A stretch of DNA of 64,000 nucleotides from RI-231 sp041394905. Lineage in GTDB: Bacteria; Acidobacteriota; Terriglobia; Bryobacterales; UBA6623. The notes beneath the pieces were generated by a model, which had not been told where the DNA came from, ran no database searches, and was given only the letters and a program-made list of their open reading frames with translations. Position 1 is the first letter of the stretch; every line of letters begins with the position of its first letter. The position numbers and the translations under genes were made by a program. Below are positions 10,252 through 18,054 of the stretch, one piece after another. The stretch lies in NCBI GenBank assembly GCA_041394905.1, contig JAWKHJ010000004.1, forward strand, positions 310,001-374,000, written 5' to 3'.

Positions 10252-10671
10252 TTAGGCGGCCACGGCCGGACCGGCGTAGTCGACGTACAGGTCTGGCGTC
10301 TCGTAGAGCCGGATGGAATAGAGACGACGCCCTTCGCCGGCGACGGCCGGTTCGAGGCGGTTCCAGATCTCGGCGGCCATGTTCTCCACCGTCGGGATCA
10401 CGTGGTCGAACGGCGGCGCCTCGTGGTTGAGGTGGCGGTGATCCCAGGGCTCGACGACCTCGCGGTTCATGATGTCCTTGAGCTCTTTGAGGTCCATGAT
10501 CATGCCGTGCGCGGGATCGACCTGGCCCGTGACAGTAACTTCGAGGACATAGTTGTGCCCGTGCGTCTTCGACTCATCGCCGAAAACCTCAAAGTTGCGC
10601 TCGTCGCTCCAGGCGGGGTTGACCAAGCGGTGAGAAGAAGAAAACTCGGCCTTGCGGGTGATCAGAACCAT
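10252..10671 (-). CDS. PTPS/QueD family paralogue lacking the catalytic Cys
   Basis: 139 residues from ATG 10671 (MVLITRKAEFSSSHRL). The three metal-binding His are kept (SSHRL and THGHNY), and VDPAHGMIMDLKELKDIMN is a strong family match. The segment before HGH reads FGDESKT: the usual Cys is missing and the loop is two residues shorter, with a Glu four positions before HGH. A Glu replacing the Cys is known from PTPS-III enzymes that bypass FolB in folate synthesis, so this is a candidate for that role. First gene of the operon, 20 nt before the Cys-containing paralogue. Confidence 0.85.
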   Translation of the reverse strand: MVLITRKAEFSSSHRLVNPAWSDERNFEVFGDESKTHGHNYVLEVTVTGQVDPAHGMIMDLKELKDIMNREVVEPWDHRHLNHEAPPFDHVIPTVENMAAEIWNRLEPAVAGEGRRLYSIRLYETPDLYVDYAGPAVAA

Positions 10672-10719
10672 TGCAGCGAGCCCAGTGCGCGGGCTAGAGT
10701 GAGACTCGACGGATTTATT

Positions 10720-11241
10720 ATGGCAAGTTCCCCTCGCCAAACCGCTGTTTGGGCCGTAACTGCTTTGTTGGCAGTGCTTTTGGTGTGGCGCATCGAGCCA
10801 TATCTCCACATCTACGACGTACAGGCTGGCGACCGCGCGCCGGGCTTTTCGCTCACTACGGACAGCGGCCAGGGCATCAGTCTTTCTGACTATAAGGGCA
10901 AGTGGGTTTTGTTGAACTTTTGGGCCACCTGGTGCCCGCCTTGCATCCAAGAGACGCCGTCGCTCAACCGCCTGCAGGAAGAGTTTCGCGACAAAGGTCT
11001 CGTCGTAATCGGCATCAGCGAAGACGACTCGCAACAGGCCTACGATGCCTTCCTCGACCGCTTCGGGATCACCTTCCCCACGGTGCGGGACACCACCAAG
11101 ACGACGAAGATCAAGTACGGCACGCAGCTCATCCCCGAGTCCTACCTGATCAACCCGGATGGGATCGTGGTGCGCAAATACGCCGGCGGCGAAGACTTCA
11201 TGCGTCCCGAGGTGCTGAACTACTTCCGATCTTTGTTGTAG
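10720..11241 (+). CDS. TlpA/ResA-like membrane-anchored thioredoxin
   Basis: 173 residues. An uncleaved N-terminal anchor (AVWAVTALLAVLLVW) is followed by a thioredoxin-like domain with the redox motif WATWCPPC at about residues 68-75. The AhpC/TSA-like elements GDRAPGFSLTTDSG and the cis-Pro loop LIPESYLINPDG are present. Such proteins reduce disulfides of periplasmic or cytochrome-maturation substrates. Divergent from the PTPS operon across 48 nt that must hold both promoters. Intact. Confidence 0.9.
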   Translation: MASSPRQTAVWAVTALLAVLLVWRIEPYLHIYDVQAGDRAPGFSLTTDSGQGISLSDYKGKWVLLNFWATWCPPCIQETPSLNRLQEEFRDKGLVVIGISEDDSQQAYDAFLDRFGITFPTVRDTTKTTKIKYGTQLIPESYLINPDGIVVRKYAGGEDFMRPEVLNYFRSLL

Positions 11242-11284
11242 GTCCCTGTCCCTTCGTCGCTGATGCCTTCGCGCCCGACCCGAC

Positions 11285-11290
11285 TACAAT
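11285..11290 (+). promoter_or_regulatory. TACAAT box 6 nt before the sulfatase start
   Basis: TACAAT matches a sigma-70 -10 element. Only six bases separate it from the GTG at 11297, so transcription from it would begin at or next to the start codon and give a leaderless mRNA. No clear -35 element is visible 17 nt upstream. One of several identical arrangements in this window. Confidence 0.45.
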
Positions 11291-11296
11291 GTCGGC

Positions 11297-12725
11297 GTGC
11301 GTCGTCGCGACTTTCTCACCTCCTCGGCCGCCGCTTTAGCGGCTTGCGCCTCTAAGCCCGCCAAACGCCCGACCAACGTCGTCTTCGTTCTGACCGACGA
11401 TCAAGCGCCGGCCACGTTGGGAGCCCTAGGCAATCCGGAGGTTCAGACTCCGCGCTCGGACTACCTGGCGCGGGGCGGAGCGTTGATGCTCAACAGCTTC
11501 TGCACGACGCCGGTCTGCTCGCCATCGCGCATGACGCTGTTCACTGGGCAGATTCCCTCGCAGCACGAGGTTCACGACTGGATCAGCGACGAAAACGAGG
11601 GCGAGAAGTCACTGCGCTTTTTGGACGGGCAAGCGACGCTTTCCGGCGAGCTCGCCAAAGCCGGCTACCGCTGCGGCCTCTCCGGCAAATGGCACATGGG
11701 CGACAGCGCCACGCCGCAGGCCGGGTTCGACTACTGGTTCGCGATGCCGACCGGCGGCTCGCGCTACCAGGACCCGGAGATGTATTTCGAGGGCAAAAAG
11801 AGCGTCTACCCGGGCTATGCGACGGACGTGATCACCGACAAGGCGCTCGAATTCATCGAGCAGTCCAAAGACGAACCGTTCTTCGCCTTCGTCAGCTACA
11901 ACGCGCCGCACACGCCCTACTCGGGAACGCCGGAGAAGTACCTCGACATGTACCGCGACTCCGAGTTCCTCACGTTCCCAGGGGAGCCGCTGAACGAACC
12001 GATCGCCCACAACCTCTCCAAGCAAAACGTGGGCAACCGCGATTCAAAGATGCACTATTACGCGATGTTGACCGCAATCGACGACAACGTGGGGCGGCTG
12101 GCGGCGAAACTCGAGGACCTGGGGCTGACGAGGACACGCTGTTCGTCTACTTGAGCGACCACGGCTTTTGCTCGAGGACCACGGCCTGTGGGGCAAGGGC
12201 AACACGTCGTGGCCGTACAACATGTTCGACGGTTCGATGCTGGTGCCCGCGTATTTCTACCAGCCGGGCACGATTCCGCCGGGGCAGCGGCCCACGCCGT
12301 GCACAAGCTTCTATGACTTTGCTCCGACGGTGCTCGACTACCTCGGGCTGCCACCGATGGAAAGCTCGAAACCGCTCGCAGGCCACAGCTACGCGCCGTT
12401 CCTGACCGGCGGAACCGTCGAAAACTGGGACGACACCGTCTACGGCGAGTATCAGTATTGCCGCATGGTGCGCGAGCCCGACTGGAAGCTGATCCGGCGC
12501 ACGGAAGGCTTCTATAGCGAGCTCTACCACTTGGCCGACGACCCCGACGAACGCAAGAACCTGTTCGAAGACGCCGCGTACTCCGACGAGCGCAAGCGCT
12601 TGGAAGAAAAGCTCGACGCCTGGTTTGCGGCGCTCGGTTGCGACGACCCCGACATGTGGAAGAGCTCGAAGCAGAAGACGCTGCCGAGCTACCGCCGGGT
12701 GACAGCACCGGCCTCTCCTGGATAG
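11297..12725 (+). CDS. Sulfatase, Tat-type signal (two single-base deletions)
   Basis: A type I sulfatase hydrolysing sulfate esters outside the cytoplasm. The GTG start gives MRRRDFLTSSAAALAACAS, a Tat-like signal with a Cys that may be lipidated. The metal-binding VVFVLTDDQAP and the formylglycine site TTPVCSPSRMTLFTGQ are intact, as is SGKWHMGD. The frame breaks near 12131 (LGL-DEDTLFVYLSDHGF) and at a T run near 12168; a T4-to-T5 correction gives FLLEDHGLWGKGN. The corrected length is 476 residues. Natural substrate unknown. Confidence 0.9.
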
Positions 12726-12850
12726 GCCTCGTAAGTCTTTTCCCTTAGCGCCTCTCTAGGCGGATCGACTGTAGGTTATGCGGCGATCCTCCGATAGCTG
12801 GCATATGTCCGGAGGCATATCCTCGACATACGACCCCTGGAGGTTGGACC

Positions 12851-13609
12851 ATGCCAGCGAAGAACGATTCTGAGAGCGCCCTCACGGGCAAGCCGAAAGC
12901 GCGCCGCGCGCGGAAACCGAAGACGAGCAAACCCGCGGAGACGGAAGCCGAACCGAGGACCGCTTGGCAGCGCTCGGCAAGGCCAAAGCGCAAACTCGAA
13001 TCCGATTCAACGGGTGAGGTCCAACCCTTTCTTCCGCTCGCATCTCCTCCTTTGTTGCCTGTCCCCCCCAGGGAAGCGGAGTCGCCTGAGGCGCAATCGG
13101 GCGCGCCGACGGCGGCTCCGATTCCTAGGGAGCAATGGCGCCAGGCGGGACCGCCCCTGGCCGCGACCTTAGCCTTTATCGCAACCCTGGGCGCATTGGT
13201 GGTCGGCTACTGGGCGGGGTACGCCGTGGGGACCGGGGGGAGCAAAGCAGGCGTAAGAGTGGCGGAGGCTTCCGGGAGGACTGCTCCCAGGCTCGAAGCA
13301 TTGGCCCTGCCCGGCCAAGAACTAAAGGCGGAAGCGGCGGCGCCCGCGGAACAGCAAGCTCCACAGCCAGTAAGAGAACCTCGTGCAGTCAGCGCACTCC
13401 ATCTGCAAGTGTCTGCCTTGAGCAATCGCCAGGCTGCGGTCGAGCTGCAACAGCAGCTCGAGCAACAGGGCTACCCCGTGCGCGTCGACCAAGCGTCGCA
13501 AGACCAGTTCGTGCGGGTCTACGTAGGACCAGTTCCCAAGGATGAACTTCGCGCCTGGACTACCGAGCTGCGCAAAGAAGGCCTGGACCCGTTCCCGAAG
13601 CGACTTTAG
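12851..13609 (+). CDS. SPOR-domain membrane protein
   Basis: 252 residues. A basic cytoplasmic tail rich in Lys, Arg and Pro (1-95) is followed by one span (LAATLAFIATLGALVVGYWAG, about 100-120). An Ala/Glu/Pro linker leads to a SPOR domain at about 180-250 (LHLQVSALSNRQAAVELQQQ ... FVRVYVGPVPKDE). SPOR domains bind denuded peptidoglycan at division or growth sites, so a cell-envelope role is likely. GGAGG lies just before the ATG. No partner gene is adjacent. Confidence 0.82.
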   Translation: MPAKNDSESALTGKPKARRARKPKTSKPAETEAEPRTAWQRSARPKRKLESDSTGEVQPFLPLASPPLLPVPPREAESPEAQSGAPTAAPIPREQWRQAGPPLAATLAFIATLGALVVGYWAGYAVGTGGSKAGVRVAEASGRTAPRLEALALPGQELKAEAAAPAEQQAPQPVREPRAVSALHLQVSALSNRQAAVELQQQLEQQGYPVRVDQASQDQFVRVYVGPVPKDELRAWTTELRKEGLDPFPKRL

Positions 13610-13702
13610 AGCGACCTAAGGATTTGGGGAGGCTCGGGCCGCGAGCAGGGTGGCACGTTGAACGGCCGGCGCCTGCCGCGGCTTGACGCCGCGACGGCGA
13701 GC

Positions 13703-15239
13703 CTAGAACCAGGGAACACGCATCAGCGAGTACAAACCTGGTGCTCCGGTTTCCTCCTCCGCCAGATGCAGGTCAGCCGCTTTGACGTTGACCTCCGCCC
13801 GGCCGCTGAACTCGTAGAAACGCAGTTCTAGCTCGGCCTCGGCCAACCAGTCCGGGGCGGATTCTCCTGTGCCAAAGGGCCGCCATAGCCCTTGCTTCGC
13901 CGCAACCAGCAACGGCGGCGAGATGAGCAACCCGCCCCAACGAAAGCCCTTACCGTCGCCATCAAACTCGAGCGGAAGGCGTTCGCCTCCGACTGGGTCC
14001 ACCAGGGCGAGGCGTAGTCGTGGCGAGCTGTGCCACAAGTTTACGACCTCGCGCGAGCGAAGTCGCACTCGTAGTCCGCCCGGCGCGCGCTCGATGTGCA
14101 GTATCCGCAACCCCGCGCTTTGGTAACGGGCTTCTACGCCGGGCTCGAGCCGCAGCCGTTCCGTCGAGGCGACCCGCCAAACGCTTGCGACAGCGCGCCC
14201 CTGTAGGTTGCCGCTACGCCCGAGGAGGCTTGTAAAGGCCTCGTCGCCCTGAACAGCTAGAGCGCACCAGAGAGGAAGCTCGCCGAGACGAGACTCCAGA
14301 GACCAATCACCGGTGGCATAGAAGGGGCTCGTACGCCCGTCGTCCCACTCGATTTCGCCCTCCATGCGAGAAAGCTCGAGCGCGCGGTCCGGCGTGATCG
14401 CCAGGCCCTCAGGCACGAACCAAACATCCATCACACGCCCGGCCATCGCGCCCACGCTCTCGACCGCGAAGGAACTCCGGCCCGGGCCGGGAAGCAACTG
14501 GACCTGGATTGGTTCAAGCTCCGGCACAGGATTCTGGCGTAGCGCCGCATAGGGATCGAAGCGAAAGGCGCCTATGGCGACAACGCAAGCCAGAGGAACT
14601 CCGATCAAAATCCCCAGCGTGCGGCGACGCGTGGCGTACTGCACCACGAGTAAAAACAGCGCGAGTAGGCCAAGCGCGGGAAGATACAGAGCCGGTAGAC
14701 CGAAAGCGGTTCCCGCCACGGTCTGCAGCCAAACCCGGAAGTTCGGCATCAGAATCAGCGCCCCGGAGAAGGCAAAGAAACTGGGCAGCCCCCGCGTCCA
14801 CGCCGCTAAGAGCGCGGCCAGCAAGAGCTCGGTCACCCAAGGCAGAGCCAGCTCGACAGCCTGCGAGAGCCACAGCTCACGCGGCAGTCCGAAGCGCAGC
14901 AGCAAAGCACACTCGAGCACCAGCGGGGGCGCCGCCACGAAGAGACCAATGAAGATCGCCTTGGCCAGGAGCAACGATCGCCAGCGGATGGGACGCGTCA
15001 TCCAGAACGCCTGCGCACCGACTAAGCCATCTTGTTGGATCACAAGCGCGGTCACGATCAGGCCGGCGAGAACGACGGATCGCTGCCCGCATGGGGTCGG
15101 CCCGAGCCAGATCGTCGGTCGAGAGCGGATCCGTCCAAACGGGAGCGATCCACCAAATCAACAATGCTGCCCACAGAAGGAGCGGCGGCCAACCGCGACG
15201 CAGGTCTTTGACCAAGATGTGCAGCGCTTGGTGCATCAC
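13703..15239 (-). CDS. ABC-2-type membrane protein, permease partner (one indel)
   Basis: The N terminus MMHQALHILVKDLRRGWPPL with a first span is in one frame to about 15075; the rest continues in another (VVLAGLIVTALVIQQDGLVG ...). Together they give about 512 residues: six or seven spans in the first 240 residues, then a long soluble beta-rich region to the C-terminal MRVPWF. The gene overlaps the ATPase gene by 4 nt, so it is the likely permease of that ABC system. The large extracytoplasmic C-terminal part is unusual for a simple exporter. Confidence 0.75.
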
Positions 15240-16135
15240 TGCCCCTCCCCGCGCGCCAACGCGATGAAGATCTGGCGCAGCGTCATGGGCGAAGCCTCGA
15301 TCCCCGAGGCCTGCGGAAGGAGTTGCTCCCAGCGCGCCTCGGATTCACCCCGCTCGTAGCGACTCTCGACGAAGCGCAACACTGCTCCTGTGCGCTCGAC
15401 GTTTCGCCAGCTTCGCGGGAACGGAGCCATGGGCGTCGAGCCGTCCGACAGCAGCGTCTCGACTTCGCGGAAGCGTCCGCACAAAGAGTCGAGCGGCTCG
15501 GAGACGCACAATCGCCCCTGACGAAGAAAGCCCACGTAGTCGGCTATGTTCTCGATCTCGGCTATGTCGTGCGAGCTGACCAAAGTCGTCATACCGTCCT
15601 GAGCCGCGATCTCGACGAGCGCCTGGATCATCTGGTCGCGAACGAGCGGGTCGAGACCGCTAAAGGGCTCGTCGAGCAACAATAAGCGCGGGCGATACGC
15701 GAGCGAGACGACGAGGGCGGCTTTCATCTTCATCCCGCGCGAGAATTCTCGCAGCTTGCGTGCGCGCGGCAGCTCGAGCATGTCGACAAGGCGATCTGCT
15801 AGCTGCTCGTCCCAATTTGGATAAAGCGGTCTGCAGAATGCGAGTAGCTCGTCGAGCGTCATCCAAAGGGGCAGCTTTTGGTTCTCCGAGACGTAGCCGA
15901 TGTGCTCGCGATCGCCGGCGCCGAGCTTGCGCGAATCCACGCCCAAGACCTCCGCAGAGCCCCCGCTCGGGCGCTGCAGGTTCATCAGGATTTGCAGCGT
16001 GGTGGTCTTGCCTGCCCCATTCGGCCCGAGCAGCGCGTAGACCGCTCCACGAGGAACCTCAAACGTCAGCCCTGCTAGGGCTTCAACCCGTGGGAATCGT
16101 TTGCTCAGCGCGTGCGCGGATATTGCAGTGGTCAT
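15236..16135 (-). CDS. ABC transporter ATP-binding protein (YtrB-like)
   Basis: 299 residues from ATG 16135, which overlaps the gntR stop (ATGA). Walker A LLGPNGAGKTT, Q loop YVSENQKLP, signature EFSRGMKMKAAL, Walker B LLLLDEPFSGLDP and H loop VSSHD are all present. The signature SRGMK in place of LSGGQ is common in YtrB/ABC-2 subfamilies. About 80 extra residues at the C terminus are poorly conserved. It forms one operon with the GntR regulator upstream and the membrane protein downstream. Confidence 0.92.
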   Translation of the reverse strand: MTTAISAHALSKRFPRVEALAGLTFEVPRGAVYALLGPNGAGKTTTLQILMNLQRPSGGSAEVLGVDSRKLGAGDREHIGYVSENQKLPLWMTLDELLAFCRPLYPNWDEQLADRLVDMLELPRARKLREFSRGMKMKAALVVSLAYRPRLLLLDEPFSGLDPLVRDQMIQALVEIAAQDGMTTLVSSHDIAEIENIADYVGFLRQGRLCVSEPLDSLCGRFREVETLLSDGSTPMAPFPRSWRNVERTGAVLRFVESRYERGESEARWEQLLPQASGIEASPMTLRQIFIALARGEGQ

Positions 16136-16542
16136 CGGGTTTTCCTCTTCGACGAGACGGTCACGGGCGAAAGACTGCGCCATTGGCGCTCAACCGCTGC
16201 GAGTACATCGTCAAGATCGAGACCGAGGCGTTTGGCCTCGACTGCCAACTTCTCGATCTCGCCCCCGAGCAGGGCCGCCCGTTCGCGCGCCGATGCGCGA
16301 GGCGCGGCGGCGACGAACGCGCCCACGCCGGGGCGCATCTCGAGCAGGCCGTCGCGGGCCAGTTCCGCGATGACCTTATGCGCCGTGTTGGGGTTGATCT
16401 TGAGCTCTTGGCTCAGCTCGCGGACCGAAGGGAAACGGTCTCCGGGCTTTAGCGCGCCGCGCACCAGCGCCTTTTGCGCCGCGAAGATGACTTGGCGGTA
16501 GGCGGAAACCCCCGGCTCGAACTGAACGCGAAAAGGTAACAC
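16132..16542 (-). CDS. GntR-family (YtrA-type) transcriptional regulator
   Basis: 136 residues with a GTG start. A winged helix occupies residues 12-75 (FAAQKALVRGALKPGDRFPS, VRELSQELKINPNTAHKVI). The short C-terminal part fits the YtrA group, which controls its own ABC operon. A near-perfect inverted repeat overlaps the start codon, so repression of gntR and the two ABC genes is expected. In the family the inducer is often cell-wall stress; here it is unknown. Confidence 0.92.
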   Translation of the reverse strand: MLPFRVQFEPGVSAYRQVIFAAQKALVRGALKPGDRFPSVRELSQELKINPNTAHKVIAELARDGLLEMRPGVGAFVAAAPRASARERAALLGGEIEKLAVEAKRLGLDLDDVLAAVERQWRSLSPVTVSSKRKTR

Positions 16543-16575
16543 AGGTGTACTAGTTTAGATAGTACACCTATGTTA
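16537..16575. promoter_or_regulatory. Operator over the gntR start, with a -10 box inside
   Basis: TAACACAGGTGTACTA (16537-16552) and TAGTACACCTATGTTA (16560-16575) are inverted repeats matching at 15 of 16 positions with a 7-nt centre. The inner GTGTA and TACAC halves are 13 nt apart, close to what is described for YtrA boxes. On the minus strand TAAACT (16557-16552) could be a -10 element nine bases before the GTG at 16542. A bound repressor would cover promoter and start codon together. Confidence 0.8.
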
Positions 16576-16614
16576 CGGCTGTCAATACAAAACGGATTGT
16601 GCGGGCAAGGCGGT

Positions 16615-18042
16615 TTACGCCTCCCAGAGCTCGTGGACGGGGGCGTAGGCGTCGTCGTCGGAGAGCGGCACGTAGTAGAACCCGCGACCGAGCGGGTCGT
16701 CTCGGCGGACCGTCGTCCAGTTGACGCCCATCGCGGAATAGATGGTCGCTTCCATGTCCTCGGGGCGAATGTCGCGGTTGCGCGACCAGCCAGGTTCGAC
16801 TGTGAAGGAGCCGGGCTGGATGGAGCCGATGACTTCGTCGTTGGTTGCGCCGATCGCCTTGCCGCCTTGCACTCCGCCGCCGGCAAGTGCATAGAACATC
16901 TGGAGGTAGTGGTCGCGGCCGTTCCGCACGTTCGAGAGGCTACCGACGGTGCGTCCGAACTCGCCGCAGAGCACGATGAGCGTTTCGTCGAGCAGGCCCG
17001 CCGATTCTAGATCTTCGATGAGCGCCGCATAGGCGGGGTCTAGGATGCGGGTCGTGCCGTAGATGCTATTGTTCGCGGCCGGGTCGTAGATGTCCTGGTG
17101 CTGGTCCCAGCCGCCTAGAGTCACCTGGATGAAGCGCGTGCCCTGGTCGGCCTTGAGGATCTTGCCCGCGAGGAGGCAGGCGTCGCCGAAGGCGGTCGAG
17201 CCGTAGCGCTCGCTCTCCTCGGGCGCATAGCTGAAGGCCTGGGTGACGACGGGGTTGAACATCAAGTCGCGGGCGCCGTCGTAAAGCTTTCCCATCGCAG
17301 CGGGTTCGGCGCCGTAGGGCGAATTGGCTGAGCGCAAGTTTCCGTCCATTGCATTGAGGAGCTCCCAGCGGCTCTCGAAGCGTTGTTGGCCAGGGGCGTG
17401 GGCGGTGTTCGCCAAGCCTTCGGGGTCGGGCGAAGTTTTGAACGGTGCGTAGTGCTGCGAGAAGTAGCCCGCGCCGGGCGTGCCGCCTGCGTTGAAGGCG
17501 ATGAAAGACGGGAAGATCTGGTCCGGGCGCCGCTCGGCTTCCTTCTCGATGGCGATCACGCTGCCGATGTGCGGCGCGATGCGTCCTAGCGCCGAAGTGG
17601 GGTTGCGACCGATCTGCACCCAGGTCTGCGCCAGCGGATGGGCCAGCGCCCAGCTCAACCCGGAGCGTACGATAGCAACGCGGTCGAGAACACGAGCGGT
17701 GTTGGGCATGAGCCCAGTGGGGAAGCGCAGGCCGCTGATGGTCTCCGGCGCGAAGTCCGCCGGGGTCACGCCGGGATACTCCTTGAAGTCGAAGGTATCC
17801 ACATGGCTCGGCGCGCCGGCCAGGAACAAGAAGATGCAGTTTTTGGCCGTGTTCTTCGTCTCGACCTCGGCGGCCTTAGCCGGCTCGCCGCCGAGGATGC
17901 GGTCGAGCAGATAGAACCCGCCCAGGCCAGCGCCTGCGCTGCGGAAGAACTGCCGCCGCGACAAATGCGGGCGATTGTAGAAACCGAAGTGCGGATGCGG
18001 CCGCCGGGCGATGAGCTTGTCGAAGCGTTGTTTTTCGTTCAT
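16615..18042 (-). CDS. DUF1501 family protein with Tat signal
   Basis: 475 residues. The twin-Arg signal SRRQFFRSAGAGLGGFYLL begins near residue 29, so export folded through Tat is predicted. Family features are FLFLAGAPSHVDTFDFKE, QVTLGGWDQHQDIYDP and LIVLCGEFGRTVGSL. DUF1501 belongs to the alkaline-phosphatase/sulfatase-like superfamily; the reaction is unknown. It starts 12 nt after the DUF1549/DUF1553 gene, the standard pairing in Planctomycetes, Verrucomicrobia and Acidobacteria. Intact. Confidence 0.92.
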   Translation of the reverse strand: MNEKQRFDKLIARRPHPHFGFYNRPHLSRRQFFRSAGAGLGGFYLLDRILGGEPAKAAEVETKNTAKNCIFLFLAGAPSHVDTFDFKEYPGVTPADFAPETISGLRFPTGLMPNTARVLDRVAIVRSGLSWALAHPLAQTWVQIGRNPTSALGRIAPHIGSVIAIEKEAERRPDQIFPSFIAFNAGGTPGAGYFSQHYAPFKTSPDPEGLANTAHAPGQQRFESRWELLNAMDGNLRSANSPYGAEPAAMGKLYDGARDLMFNPVVTQAFSYAPEESERYGSTAFGDACLLAGKILKADQGTRFIQVTLGGWDQHQDIYDPAANNSIYGTTRILDPAYAALIEDLESAGLLDETLIVLCGEFGRTVGSLSNVRNGRDHYLQMFYALAGGGVQGGKAIGATNDEVIGSIQPGSFTVEPGWSRNRDIRPEDMEATIYSAMGVNWTTVRRDDPLGRGFYYVPLSDDDAYAPVHELWEA

Positions 18043-18054
18043 GGCTCGGCGCTC

